Assembly (NCBI GenBank): GCA_000149265.1 | Contig: CH002567.1 | Location: 2,205,561-2,269,560, forward strand | Length of the DNA: 64,000 nt | Source of the DNA: Ciona savignyi | Lineage: Eukaryota; Chordata; Ascidiacea; Phlebobranchia; Cionidae | Direction: 5' to 3' | Part shown: piece by piece, positions 26,090 through 38,600 of the stretch | Position numbering within the stretch: the stretch's first letter is position 1 | How the letters are laid out: every line of letters starts with the position of its first letter | Translations under genes and position numbers: made by a program | The notes under the pieces: model-generated | Told to the model about the DNA's origin: nothing | Seen by the model: the letters and a program-made list of their open reading frames with translations, nothing else | Databases searched by the model: none

Positions 26090-26525
26090 TTTGGCCCCAC
26101 ATGTTGGTAAAATTAAATTGTACTAACGTTTAGAGAGTAAAATGTAGATGTTCATACATATCTTTAAAAAAAAATTATTCGGAAGTATTATGGGAGACTT
26201 CTTGAACATACAGGGTATATCCAAAACGACCTCACGTGTTTTTTATTATCGCTGGTTTCCGTTAATATAAACCATTTGCCCCCACATTTTGGTAAAATAT
26301 AATTGTACCATTGTTTAGAGGGTGAAATGTAGATGTTCATGCATATCTCAAAGTGAATTTAGTCTGAAAGATAATGGCAATAACTTCTGCTTGAACCTAT
26401 CAGGTATATGCAAAATCATCGTACGTTTTTTTATTGTTTGATGTTTTTTGTGAATTTAAACCATTGCTCCCACACGTTAGTAAATCTAAATTTAAACCAT
26501 TTTCCACCACAAAATATAGTTTTTG
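26090..26525. repeat. ~185-bp tandem repeat, about 2.3 copies
   Basis: The block starting GCCATTTGGCCCCACATGTT near 26090 recurs near 26274 (ACCATTTGCCCCCACATTTT) and in part near 26459. Each copy continues with GTAAAATGTAGATGTTCAT or a near match. The copies differ by scattered changes, so the duplication is not recent. Confidence 0.7.
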
Positions 26526-27789
26526 TATAATTGTTACGTTTTTTCCCTAAACATTACATTTCTAACATTATTTATTACATTTCTGAAAGGTGATTGTAAT
26601 AGAAATCATATGATATGTAAGGTTGTGATTAAAATATAATATATATATTTTTCAATTGGAAACACTGTACTTCTCATTTCGATTCCTGCTATTCGCAATT
26701 GCCAGCTTGCGTTACTTGGGCTTGGGGAAATGGGGAATTGATGCGGTACCTCGAAATACTACAGGATCGCTTGGACCGCTTGGACCATGATATTAACGTT
26801 AGGGTTGGGGTTAAAGTTAGTTCTGGGATTGAGATTAGTGTTTGGAACAGCGAACAGGGTTAGATTTACTTTTCATAGCAATCTAAGTGACCCAAGCGAT
26901 CTTGTAGTATTTAGAGCCTTAGAGGCACCCTACTTGATAGGCCTATGTTTAAATCGAACATATATTACAGCAAAATATAAGTAAATTTAAGCATGACATT
27001 TGTTCATTTCATAAACTGTGTCGCTCTGGCGTATGCTCCATATGTTGTCACTTACAAGACATCAATACTGTAAGTACTTTTGTGTCTGTGGTAGCCTTAA
27101 TATTTAATGTCTAATATGATATAGTCTTTTTACTGTAGACTAATTCTAAGGAGATCTTTACACAAACACATGCATAATCATACCATGTAGTTGCACAATC
27201 TTCCTTGAAAGTAGCATATTCCCTGCGTCCTTGCACACTTGGGTAATTTCACACATGCTCGTGAGCTGGCAGTATAAACATCGTATAATTTCCAACAAAC
27301 CTGTCAACCTACCTCTGGACCTCGGGTAATTTACTGTCAGTACGTTTTTTGTTACGTAGATAGATATGTTAGCTGATGGACACGATAGATTTAGAATAGA
27401 ATAATACGTTTGTTTAAGATTTTTAAAAAATAGTAACAAAAAGGAGCATTTGTGCACACTTGAAGTGTGCACTCTTGGACGTTTGCACACTGCACACTTA
27501 AATATTTGGCGTGTGCACACTCGAGATCTTAGCGAAAATTGACGTACTTTCCATACGGGGTGTATTCCATTTCCGGGGGGTTTGTTCTATAATAAATATG
27601 ACAAATTATAATAAGGAGGGGAATACACGGCCTAGAAAGGGAATATAAGACAAAGAGAGAAAGTATAAAACATGAAGGAAATACACCATCTCGGGAGATT
27701 TATACCCCTTGGAGATAGTATTGGGATTGGTAATGGTGCCGGGCGGTGTTTAGTACCACCCACAAACATACACACATGGGTAAACTTTG

Positions 27790-27797
27790 TTTTTGAC
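27790..27797. repeat. Left 8-bp target-site duplication of the hAT element
   Basis: TTTTTGAC directly before the left terminal repeat, repeated exactly at 31193-31200 after the right terminal repeat. Eight bases is the hAT target-duplication length. Confidence 0.9.
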
Positions 27798-28159
27798 TAG
27801 GGCTGCGAAAAATTAACGGTTAACCACGGTTAACCGTTTTTATGGTTAACCGTCACGTCAAATTTTAACCGTTTAACTGTTTTTAACAATTTTTTTGAAC
27901 TCTTATCTGTTCGCTGGCTGGTAAAACGCAAAACGCACTATACAATACAATGCGGTCACAAAAAACCTAACACGTGTGTTATTTCTTTCGTATTCATGCT
28001 GCGTCGTTGTCATAATTGATTTGCAGAACAATGATGATTGTGATAACATAGTTGTAATTATTGCAACTGACAAGCGACTTACAAAGTTGCGACATACCTT
28101 CAGTTATTTCACGTAATTACCTCATGATAAGATGTCAGATATTTGAAATTCGTATGACC

Positions 28160-29886
28160 GTGTATCAGATAAGATACTGTGCAAGCTCTGCGGTAAACAG
28201 TTTAGCAGTAGAAGCGCAACATCGACATTGCGTTATCACCTTCGAAAAGAACATAAAAGCAGTGTTGCCCATAGTTCTAGATCAGGCCAACAGTCGATCC
28301 AACATTTTATTCAACCACATTGTATTTCCAATTCTAAAGTTCGAGAAATAGACAATCTAATAGCGAACTTTATATGGATGGATATGAGACCATTTGCTGT
28401 GGTGGATGGCAACGGTTTTAAACAGCTTGTAAATGGTCTTATACCGATGTACGATATTAAACACCGCGATACATATACCTCTATCGTACAACGCATGTAT
28501 GTGAACGCCATTGACGTTGTGAGAAAAGAGGTCGAGGCAGCCAGGTATGTTTGTCTCACAACCGACATGTGGACTTCACTGCGAAATGATTCATATATGA
28601 CAGTGACCGCACATTGGATTACGCCAAATTGGAAATTCCAATTCGCAGTTCTTGCGACAAAAGGAATGGTTGAAGACCATTCTTCCGAGAATCTGGCTGT
28701 GAAACTGGAAGATATTTGTTCGAGCAAATATGGCATTACTCCCTCGCGAGTGTCTGCAACAGTAACAGACAATGGACGAAACATTGTGAAGGCAGTCGAG
28801 TTACTTGACGGCTGGCCACAAATCAACTGCTTTGCGCACACACTTCAATCTGTGCGTAAATTCTGGACTAAATTTAATTTCTGTTTCCCGGATGAGGGGC
28901 GCTGCTCGTCATCTAGTCACTCACTTTAAGCATTCGACTAAATCAACCAATGACTCTACGTGCTAAACAAAGCACTATGCGCGAAGGAGAGCGTGTTTTG
29001 GGAGTAATAAACGAATGTAAGACCAGGTGGAACAGTACGTATGACATGCTGGAGCGATTGCATGTGTTGCAATGGTGCATACGCGCTGTTCTGTCAGATC
29101 ACACTGTAATCAAACCCTCGGGAAGCACGACATCCTTGAGATGTCAGATGAGAACTGGTCACTTTGTTCCCAAATAATTAAAGTACTGAAGCCTCTGAAA
29201 AAAGCCACCACTATGATGTCGGCTAGCATGTACCCGACTGCGTCCTGGATATACCCTGTATTATTTATTCTTAAAGCCAGTTTGGTTAGAAAAGATAGTG
29301 ACTTACTGCCAATCGTGGAATTAAAACAGCTTATTCGATCAGAAATGGATAAACGTTTTTTTCCATGCTGGGTGGCAAACATCACTATCCGTGATGGCTG
29401 CTGTAATGGATCCGCGCTATAAACTGCTACTGTTTATAGAAGATGTAGCGGTCCGAGAAGAAGTGTATGCTCTGATTCGACAAGAGTGCGAATGTGCCAG
29501 TGAAATGGAAATAATCCCATCAGATAATGAGGCTATTGATGTTGATGAAGATGAGGAAGATCCATTCGCAGTCCTCACTAGGCAACGGAACAAAACTCCT
29601 ACTAATTGTGTCGAGCAACAGCTCTCGGCGTACTTGCAGGAAGCCAACAATGCCATCATGTACGGATCCTATGGCTTGGTGGGAACACAATGCAATTCGG
29701 TTTGAAAAATTGCGTGCTTGTGCTTTTAAATACCTGTGCATTACAGCAACTAGTGTTCCGTCAGAGAGTGTGTTTAGTACAGCTGGGAACATAGTCGACA
29801 GAAAACGAAGCTCTTTGCTCCCAGAAAATGTTGATATGTTAATTTACATGAAAAAAAATGCTCATATCATTAAACCCGATGCTTGA
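28160..29886 (+). pseudogene. hAT transposase, frameshifted
   Basis: A BED-type zinc finger comes first (CKLCGKQFSS then HLRKEH, near 28170-28260). The RNase H-like transposase core follows (TTDMWTSLRNDSYMTVTAHW, VTDNGRNIVKAV, NCFAHTLQ), then KTRWNSTYDMLERL. The C-terminal hAT dimerisation segment (SVPSESVFSTAGNIVDRKRS) ends at the stop near 29886. The homologous segments lie in changing frames (28228-28929, 28950-29177, 29072-29422, 29391-29705, 29527-29886), which implies about four frameshifts, so this copy cannot make an intact enzyme. An antisense frame at 28311-28841 is a shadow. Confidence 0.88.
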
Positions 29887-30376
29887 TTTGAATATCCTAA
29901 TTCGTATTTTTAGCTTAAAGTTCTTTCGTTCTTTTGTTTTTAGACTGAGTAGTTTTTGTTGGACGTTATTTTATTCATTCGTTCCATAAAATAAAAACCA
30001 TATTTTGTTTCATGTAATTGATTTATTTGAACAAGTCAGAAGATAACGTTTCACGTATTAAGAGGATTTTCTATCCGTGTTTTAGAAGTTTCTGAAGACA
30101 AAAGGTGTTAGACCTAATCATTTCTTCGTATTACGGAGATTAAGTATCAGGCGTTATCGACAGTAACACTGAAAAAACTTCAGCTGAAAGAAACTGACAC
30201 CTGGATCGATACATAATAAGATCAGATAAAACAGTTTCAACTAGATCTGACACTTAAGAAGATAAGATAATATATACAGCATGAAAATAGCGGCATCTTT
30301 ATTATGACTCAAACCGGACAGCGTGCGACGCGATGGTGATCGCTTTAACCCTAGTCGCCGGGGAAGGATTGCGAGA

Positions 30377-30476
30377 NNNNNNNNNNNNNNNNNNNNNNNN
30401 NNNNNNNNNNNNNNNNNNNNNNNNNNNNNNNNNNNNNNNNNNNNNNNNNNNNNNNNNNNNNNNNNNNNNNNNNNNN
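30377..30476. other. Assembly gap (100 N)
   Basis: Run of 100 unknown bases inside the hAT element. The flanks share duplicated sequence, suggesting the assembler placed two haplotypes or copies side by side. Confidence 0.95.
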
Positions 30477-31192
30477 AGCCAACAATGCCATCATGTACGG
30501 ATCCTATGGCTTGGTGGGAACACAATGCAATTCGGTTTGAAAAATTGCGTGCTTGTGCTTTTAAATACCTGTGCATTACAGCAACTAGTGTTCCGTCAGA
30601 GAGCGTGTTTAGTACAGCTGGGAACATAGTCGACAGAAATTACGGAGATTAAGTATCAGGCGTTATCGACAGTAACACTGAAAAAACTTCAGCTGAAAGA
30701 AACTGACACCTGGATCGGTACATGATAAGATCAGATAAAACAGTTTCAACTAGATCTGACACTTAAGAAGATAAGATAATATATACAGCATGAAAATAGC
30801 GGCATCTTTATTATGACTCAAACCGGATAGCGTGCGACGCGATGGTGATCGTTTTAACCCTAGTCGCCGGGGAAGGATTGCGAAATAGACTAACTCTTCC
30901 TAACGACTGCGGTTAAATTGCATACCGCACTTTAAGTATGCGTGTCGTAATCTTTAACAGTAAAGTAGCTAAACCTATTATTTTCCGCTGGCTGAATTGT
31001 CTGCTGCTTAAATCGGTAAACTATTTCGATCGGCGAACGCTATATATCGACGAACGGCTAACCGACCTTTAACTTTCTTTGCCAAAAACTGTGCGATTTC
31101 ATGGTAGCTTAAAAGAAAATCGGTTAACGGTTAACCGATTATTTTTCTATCGGTTAACCGTTTTTCAAATTAACCGTTTTTTCGCAGCCCTA

Positions 31193-31200
31193 TTTTTGAC
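31193..31200. repeat. Right 8-bp target-site duplication of the hAT element
   Basis: TTTTTGAC, an exact match to 27790-27797. Confidence 0.9.
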
Positions 31201-31342
31201 CGATACTGATATGCGTCCACTCACAGCTTAGCAGGTGTAATTGTCATCATCGGCCTACATTACACCTTTTTAACCGACTTGCACCTTTTTACCCGAAATC
31301 CGCTGGCACTTGTACCGATTAAGTTATTCAGCCAGATGGAAA

Positions 31343-32979
31343 ATGGCAACTAATCAGTTTAATCAGCATGCCACCCTAAAGTCCTTTCTAGCTCTACCAA
31401 TGATTTTTTCTGCAATATATTATAGTTGCACGATGGCTAGATATAAATAAACTTTTAATTTATATTGTTTTACAACTAGGTCGGAGTACAACACAATGAT
31501 GAATGTTGGGTTTGCCGGTCTTATCTACGTTTTCACTCAGTTAGTTAAGATGTTAACCTTGGCCACTTTTTTTCCATCCTTGGAACAAAGTACAGCTGGT
31601 AATATGAATGTAGTTGGGGAAATTCTTAAGACAACTGTTGATCTGGCGGATTTATGCGGCTTATATTACATCATCAATAATACTATTGGAAAGCCGGAAT
31701 TAAAAGGTAACAGGAACAGGTTATATGCTATGTATAAATGTGTGGGTCAATCTAACACCAGTTAATTCAGTTTAAAATGCATATAATATCTGCTTAATCA
31801 TTAATATTATTATTTAAAATAATTACATTTTTACCAAGATCTTATCTTGCATAAGTCAGAGATTAAAATTCTAGAATAATTTATCCACTGATGTACGGTA
31901 TCTATCTAGTTCTGACATTGTTTTGCATTCAAGAGTATTGAGTGTCTTTTTGTACTTGATTTTTTTGTATTTGAAAGGGATAAAAAATTGAGACAAAAAG
32001 TTTAATTAATTTCTTCGTTTAGTGTTAATTGCTGGAGTTGGCTGGGCTGGAGCTCAAGTTGTTTTCAGTTATTTCTTGTCATTTTGGGTTGGCGCTCGTG
32101 GATTGGAGTTTGACTGGAAATACATTCAGATGGCCCTTGACTCCAACATAACTCTGGTATGTATTTGTAGAAAAAGTATACTTTGTAGACCAACATAAAA
32201 CGGACTGGTTTACGCAAGCAACCCATAGGTCACAAAAATGCAAATTAACAGCCGATATACTTTAACATCTGCATTTTCATGGGTAATCTGGTGTTGTGCG
32301 AAAGATCATCAATATTCCTCTTGAAATTTATTAGTGTGGGTAGCATTCAAGCTGTTTTCACAGAAGTAATAATTGTTTAGCAAAAAACAGTATTTTAATA
32401 CAGCTAAAATTAATTTTAACAGTACCTTCTGTTACATGTATTTAATGTCGTCCAATCTACCAAAAAAATCAACCAATTAGCTTGGTGACTTAGTGAACTG
32501 CATTTCACCCAAAAGATTGTAGAATAAAATGGTCGAAGCTAGTCAGTTGTGTCTTGGACAAGAAAATTAGCGGACATTGCCTGAACCAAGTGGAATGATG
32601 GGCTCTAATAAATTGGAACTTATAATACACAATACACTGCTATAGCCCTGGTAACAAGCTGTTGGGCACGAGCTAATCTAATCTGGATAAGATAAACATC
32701 CAATTCTATCCTTAATATGCAAAACTCTTATTCTAGATACATGTGCTTGCTACAGCCTCATTGGTTTGGGTTTGGACCCGTAAAGATCTAAACCGATCAC
32801 TCCTACCTGTAGTAACATCACTGCTGGTACTTAGTGTATTCCGTACTGTTGCTGTGGAATTCTTTGTAAATGTATACTCACTACATGGCTGGTCTTTTCT
32901 CATGCTTAAAACTGTGGTCACATTAGCCATCGCTGCAGTATCAATGCAGCTCTATGCTGGTTTTATCGAGTCTACTTGA
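31343..32979 (+). CDS. TMEM147: TMEM147 (BOS complex subunit), complete, 4 exons
   Basis: TMEM147 is a seven-helix ER membrane protein. It forms the BOS complex with Nicalin and NOMO, part of the multipass translocon that helps insert multi-spanning proteins. Exons: 31343-31440, 31480-31706, 32023-32156, 32737-32979, giving 233 aa (human 224). Near-diagnostic stretches are KMLTLATFFP, the WVGARGLEFDWKYIQMALDS signature in exon 3, SEYN after helix 1, and IHVLATASLVWVWTRKDL in exon 4. Exons 2 to 4 join at normal GT-AG sites in phase. The first intron (31441-31479) is only 39 nt and begins AT rather than GT, although the phase and the hydrophobic first helix fit. Another first exon cannot be excluded. 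The ATG at 31343 is used because the frame of the ATG just upstream closes at once. A polyadenylation signal follows at 33037. Confidence 0.93.
32484..32712 (+). repeat. tRNA-derived SINE (TMEM147 intron 3)
   Basis: Diverged copy with the body words GGACATTGCCTGAACCAAGT, GGGCTCTAATAAATTGGA, ACACTGCTATAGCCCTGGTA and a tail GATAAACATCCAATTCTATC. It ends 24 bases before exon 4. Confidence 0.65.
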
Positions 32980-33036
32980 AATTTCATTGAAACATAAATA
33001 TGTGTAAGAATGAAAATATGCAGGTTTTGAAATTGC

Positions 33037-33042
33037 AATAAA
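33037..33042 (+). terminator. Probable polyadenylation signal of TMEM147
   Basis: AATAAA 58 bases after the TMEM147 stop codon. Confidence 0.55.
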
Positions 33043-33139
33043 ATTGAGATGTTGTGCTGTACTTTACAATTTATGTATGTTTAAATACTCGGAGATGAAG
33101 CAAAAATTGGATGCTGGTTGTTTTCATGTCCATATACAT

Positions 33140-34900
33140 AGATCAGGATCAAACCATACTTATAGTCGTCGAGCTTCGATCGATTTATCAACCGATTTCT
33201 GTAAACAAATTATTCAGTGAGGTTATGTAATGGATAAGAAACTTCACCAGATAAAAATGAATTTTTCATATCGTAATAACACCTCCACCCATGACAAAGT
33301 GGTTATATTTACAATCCCACTAATGTCATAGTATAATTCGTACTAAAAAACTAAAAGGTTTTCCTTTAGTCGGCGTAATATACGAGTCCACCCCAAGACT
33401 GTTTTTAAGTAATCCTGTATGAAATGGTCGCGCCGATACATTGAATTGGTCGCTTTGCCTGTGGATGAACCGAGCCGCATTGGTGTCAGTATAATTGGTC
33501 TTAGTTACGACACGTAATGGATACGAAACTTCAGCGGATAAAAATGAATTCAGCATAACATCTCTGCCCGAGGCAATGTCGTTGTTTGCAAACTCGCGAA
33601 AATATCACAATATAATTCACACTAATTGAACATAAAATATTCATTTTCTCGGTCCAATTTACGATCCGTCGATTGGTTCGCCCAAGACCGTTTTTTAAAT
33701 AACCCTGTATGACAGGGATGTCCAACCTTTTATTGTAATGGGCCGCATTGTCACTTAAAATAATTCAATGGGCCGCAGAACCTATTAAATTTAAATAAAA
33801 ATGGCAGGGTTCGAATTAAAGGCTTTGAAATGATTTGCGAAATGCGCGGATTAGGAGCGCGGGAAAAAAATTGGGTATGATAAATTGCCTTTAAACGACC
33901 ATAAATTGCCTTTAAAGATATTTATTTCATAAAACAGACAGTACCGTTATTTAGTAGTACAGTAATGATAAATTGCAATAAACGTAAATTCAAAAGGGGT
34001 GTGTCGCATCTCGCCAATCATAAATAAAGGAATCGAGGTATATTAACGCATAATGGCGATTATTGCCTTGTGATAGCAATGCTTATTATACGTCAATAAT
34101 GCAAAGTAAAGCAAATGTAAATAAATAATGTTATGTTTAAGGCAAACGATGTTATATTAACGTGTTGAGCGATATCAGTACCGGTAATTTATATTTTCGC
34201 GATTTTGTTAAATTTTGTAATTCGCGAACTTTAGAAAACGATTCGCGAATAACGATTATAGCGATCCCTTAATTCCAACCCTGAATGGGCACATAAAGAA
34301 ACAATTAAAAGCCATTAATTTCATCTTTGAAAAAAGGAACAAATAACACACATATAGAAAGAAACAAAAACTGATTTTTGCAATACAAAGTCAATGAGAT
34401 AAGTGTTTGTTGTCAGTCTGTTTCTTTCTGCAGTTTTGATGTTTACTGCGTCCCTAAAAGCTGACTGATACATTTGAATTAGGCCAAGATTTAAAGTTCA
34501 AAATACTACTTGGAGAAAAAATGACTAGGGCGGGCCGCACGAAAATCTCAGGTGGGCCGCACTGCGGCCCGCGGGCCGCAGGTTGGACATCCCTGCTGTA
34601 TGAAATAGTCGCGCCAACCATTCGGTCACAAACCGTTCAATATGTTACATTGAATTGATCCATTAGCCTGTGAATGACCGGGTCGCATTGGTGACGGTAA
34701 ATATTGGTCTCGGTTACGACACGTAATGGATGCGAAACTTCAACGGATAAAAATGGATTTATCATATCGTCATAACATCTCTGCCCGAGGCAATGTCGTT
34801 GTTTTTCAAACTCGTAAGAATATTACAGTATATTTCACACTAATTGAACTAATACAATAAATTTATTTGATTAGTTTAACACATGTGGATGACCGAGCAA
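33140..34900. repeat. ~290-320-bp tandem repeat, three copies, interrupted by a MITE
   Basis: The word TAATGGATA(A/C) or TAATGGATGC followed by GAAACTTCA marks unit starts at 33228, 33515 and 34724. The second and third units share GTAATGGATACGAAACTTCA-type sequence and ATCTCTGCCCGAGGCAATGT. After removing the 883-bp insert plus its 8-bp duplication, the spacings are 287 and 318 bases. No coding potential is seen. Confidence 0.75.
33705..34603. mobile_element. Non-autonomous hAT element (with both target duplications)
   Basis: The element runs 33713-34595 (883 bp). Its terminal repeats are CAGGGATGTCCAACC and its exact reverse complement GGTTGGACATCCCTG. The 8-bp target duplications CTGTATGA (33705-33712 and 34596-34603) are identical. 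The subterminal sequence is rich in GGGCCGC. No transposase frame is present, so it was moved by a hAT enzyme from elsewhere. Confidence 0.9.
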
Positions 34901-35603
34901 TTTGTCGACGATCCGAAATGCGCAGACGGGTCGGGTCCACTTCTATAGTTAGCAAAATCGGAATACTTTTTAAAAGAAATCGAATGAATATTACAATTAA
35001 ATATGTATCGAAAAAATGTTGTTATTATCGAAATACACCTGAAAGAATCTCAACAAGTTTACGCCCACACCATGTAGCATCAAATCATGTACAAGATTTA
35101 CATTTAAAACTTTAATGCAGGATCGAAATTTGGTAAATAAAGTACAAGTATGAAATCGCCTAAAGATAAGAACGCAAAATTTCCACAGCTATTTCGCGGT
35201 ATCTTCCCTCCTTCGGGCATAACTTGTTTACGTGATTATAGTTCATTTGACATTTATATATATTCAGGATAATGTGCCAACAGACACAGAATATGTTTAG
35301 CATAAAGAATGAGTCGCAGATGTACAAGCAAATACAGAATTTGCAGAATGTGATTCGCCGTATTTGAAATTACACAGAATTCGCCAATATATATCCTAAA
35401 TAACATAATTCAGCGAAAAGAACAGCAGGGTGTGTAGTTCAAGGATTATATTTCGCTTAAAATCGATTGAATCACAAAAGCGAAATGCGCCTCACTGTAA
35501 ATATTTTTGTTGTCATTTTAAATCCAGATTTACAATTTAAAACTGTTTTAAATCAAAGACAGACACGTATAGTTGAAGTAAAATATACGTAGCTTAAACA
35601 ATC
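34901..35603. other. 5' flank of the CLCA-CUB gene
   Basis: No exon or element recognised. AT-rich sequence precedes the start codon at 35604 and presumably holds the promoter. I could not place a TATA box or a transcription start with confidence. Confidence 0.4.
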
Positions 35604-38600
35604 ATGGTGGCGTTTCGTGCTTTGTTGTTGACGGTTCTAACAGTTTCGGTAACCGGAGATTATGCTTCTGTGAACTTGGACTCAAACGGTTACGACGGGA
35701 TAACGATTGCAATTAACCCTGCGGTTCCTGAAAATGATAACCTGATTACCAATTTAAGGGTACGTTTTGAGTCCGTATTACTTATACAAAATAAAATGTA
35801 CCGTTTGTTAACAGAACGCCTTTACGTCCGCATCAGCAACCTTGTATACGGCGACGAGAAAAAGAGCTTTCTTTCGTAATATCAATATTTTGGTTCCGAA
35901 GACCTGGACAAGTCGACGATATCCGAGGGGAGTGGGCTTGGCCTACAGAAAGGTATGGAATCAAAATTTAATAGCTTGGTGCAATAAAATTAAGCGATTC
36001 ATTAAATAACAACTTGTTTTACTAAATGTTGAGGTAAATATAAATTTAAAAGTTTAAAATATATTCTACTGCAATACTTTATGTAGTTTTCTTTAAAATT
36101 CCAGCAGGCAGAGTACTTATATTTTATTTTAAATATGTCAGTTTAAATCATACTACAATTGCAGGCGGATGTTATAATTGCACCTGCTAACCCTACGAAA
36201 GGCAACAATCCATACACTCGCCAAACAGGTGGTTGTGGTGAACCCGGAACTTACATTCACTTCACACCAGAATATATATACAATCCACAGGAAAATGTAT
36301 ATGGTCCCATTGGTAAGTAGACAATAACTTGAGTTTAAAAATAGTCTAAAAATTTATCTGGCTGCAAAAATAAATACCTCTTCTGCGACAATTACATCGC
36401 AGAGTCTACCAGCAAGAAGTTTTAACTTAAACCACTTTCTATGTGAAAAAGCTCCCAATGCAATAGCGGCAAATCGAGCTCCGGTCGGATGGCAGTTTAA
36501 ACTGAAATAGCTACGGGTTAAGGGATGATAAACTGATGTTATATTGTTTAGCAAAAGCAATTGTACACGAGTGGGCGCACCTGAGGTGGGGTGTGTTCGA
36601 CGAATACCCAACCGGGAATCATAGTCGGCATTATCTTGACTCGAATTCAGTTCTTCAAGCCACTAGGTAGGTAAAGCCTATGCCGCAGCTTCCTAAACAA
36701 TGAACACTGGCAAATAATTTAGGTCTTTAGCAACGCAAAATTATGACACTTCTCCGGAAGTTGTCTATATGTGGGAGTTTCTGAATCTGCACTTAAAAGG
36801 TTGCAATCAGAAAGGGGGCGATAGATGTTATTTTTTGCCCTTAGGCTATGCACATAGCGAGAGTTGCGTGCACACTGTTGTAATACAACACAATACATAC
36901 ACGATTATCTATTGTAACCCTAGCCTTGCTGTGATTTCTTACTTTCAAGTCACCCTAAATACACACATTAACATAGGTGCCCATTGAGCATGCGTGGTTT
37001 GAATATCGAATATGTTGAACCATACAACGAATCGTGTGCCATTAACCCAGTAACACTACTCCCATCATCCGACCACTGCCATTTCTTCGCTGAGAACGAA
37101 CAATCGAGGCTTCTTAAAACGTCAATGATGGGACTTAGTTATTTGCAAACGGTAATTAGCTTTTTATTTGGTTAGCTGCATGGTATTCTGGAGACGGTAA
37201 CAATCACATTAATAAAACTAGAGTATCAAACAAGTGTTGATCACCACTATTTTATAAATCGCCTTTTGAGTGTACTCTATATAATTTTGTATGCGGAAAC
37301 AACCAGGTTCCTTTATAGTTACCTAATGACTATTGGTTTATCTTATACAAAGTGTATAATGTTTGTTTCTGTATGCAGAAATTATTGGGTTCCCGACCTA
37401 CCAGTTCCAACTTAATTTTTTTTTTTTTTTTTGAAGGAATAGGATAGGATATTCATTTTTATCCCCGGTGAATGGGAATACGCAGGGAGGGGCCTTTAAT
37501 ACACGTGCAATCGTCATCTCTTGGCGCTCACCGCATATTGCAGTGTGTTGTGTATGATTCACATGTTCCTAGGACACCTAATGTTTTGTCCGTTTTTTTT
37601 TTGTAAAAAGCTTGACAAGCATGCTATGTCGCCCCGACATCTACCAGAAGAAATAATGAAATCGTAGTGAAACTTTGTCATTTGTTAGAAAACATGGTGT
37701 AGATATGCAGAAGCTAATATTTAGGGCAGTGGTTCCCAACCTGGGGGTCGCGACCCCCAAAGGGGTCGCAAAGCATGTTAAAGGGGGTCGCGAAGCTGTT
37801 GCTAATGTAAGAACAAAGGTAAATAAATGTCAATAGGACTGGGTGCACCGGTACGCTCGTAGTGTGTGCTATCATAGAGTACTAATATATATTAGTACTC
37901 TATGGTGCTATCCCGTGCATAATTTTTCATTGGACATTTCATTCGGATTGCTTAGTAGCACAATATTATTGCATCAGTATGCGTCCACTGTGATGTCATA
38001 TCGTCAGACCCGGTGCTAGGAACCGCGGGGGCCCTACTCTTCATAGCAAAATTTATCTATATTGTTTAGCAACCCATATTCATTATGACGTAACAGGCAG
38101 AGACAGAAATATAAATTTGACTTACTTACGACGCATAACAAATTGATATTATTAGAAAGAATATTATATCACTTTTTACGTTTCAGTAGTGTTTTAAACC
38201 TCGTAATACAGAAAGATCCCCGCTAGCGCGGGGCCCCTTCAAGGTGCGGGGCCCAATTTGATCTAATCGGTCAAATCGGCCTAAAACCGGCCCTGCATAT
38301 CGTCCACTGTGATGTCATAAACTATGACCACTTGCCTGTAAACGTACAATAGCTGCAAATTGGAACTCTATTGGGGAAGTAGCTTAGTATATTATACAAC
38401 AGAAATCAGTCAAGACTTGGAATTGGTAAAGATAGTTAAGGGGAGCATCATATGCGTTTAGCTGCAGATCTACAAGGTCAACGATCGCACTGATTTGTTA
38501 ATAAAAGCAAGTAAAGCATTTTTGTGCTTTCTAATTTTGCATTTAGGATAGAATATATAAGTGTGGGTCACGGAATCTGCGAAAATTTTTAAGGGGGTCA

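Larger units (their letters stand above)
24126..27789. other. Intergenic repeat-rich region upstream of ICE1
   Basis: Besides the MITE-like inverted arrays (24820-25850), the SINE inside them and the tandem repeat (26090-26525), I see no coding exon. A tRNA-like A box (GTAGCTCAGTCAGTAAGTG on the minus strand, near 24540) is probably a SINE relic. At 27450-27530 the word GTGCACACT is repeated several times. The frames at 26787-26984 and 27158-27520 lack splice context or homology. Confidence 0.5.
27798..31192 (+). mobile_element. hAT-family DNA transposon with BED finger and transposase remnants
   Basis: Terminal inverted repeats start TAGGGCTGCGAAAAA at the left and mirror it at the right, followed inside by GGTTAACC palindromes at both ends. 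Exact 8-bp target duplications (TTTTTGAC) flank it. The interior encodes a hAT transposase on the plus strand (about 28160-29886). A 100-base gap (30377-30476) sits in the 3' part, and the sequence on either side of it is partly duplicated, so the true length is probably about 500 bases shorter. Clean ends argue for a fairly young insertion. Confidence 0.93.

Noticed and set aside
26787-26984. Plus-strand frame with a Gly/Leu-rich start
   Set aside because: Arises from a short GGGTTA/GGGATT-like simple repeat; no gene evidence.
28311-28841. 176-codon antisense frame in the hAT element
   Set aside because: Shadow of the transposase on the other strand.
36354-36611. Minus-strand frame over CLCA exon 4
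   Set aside because: Antisense of a real exon with no independent support.
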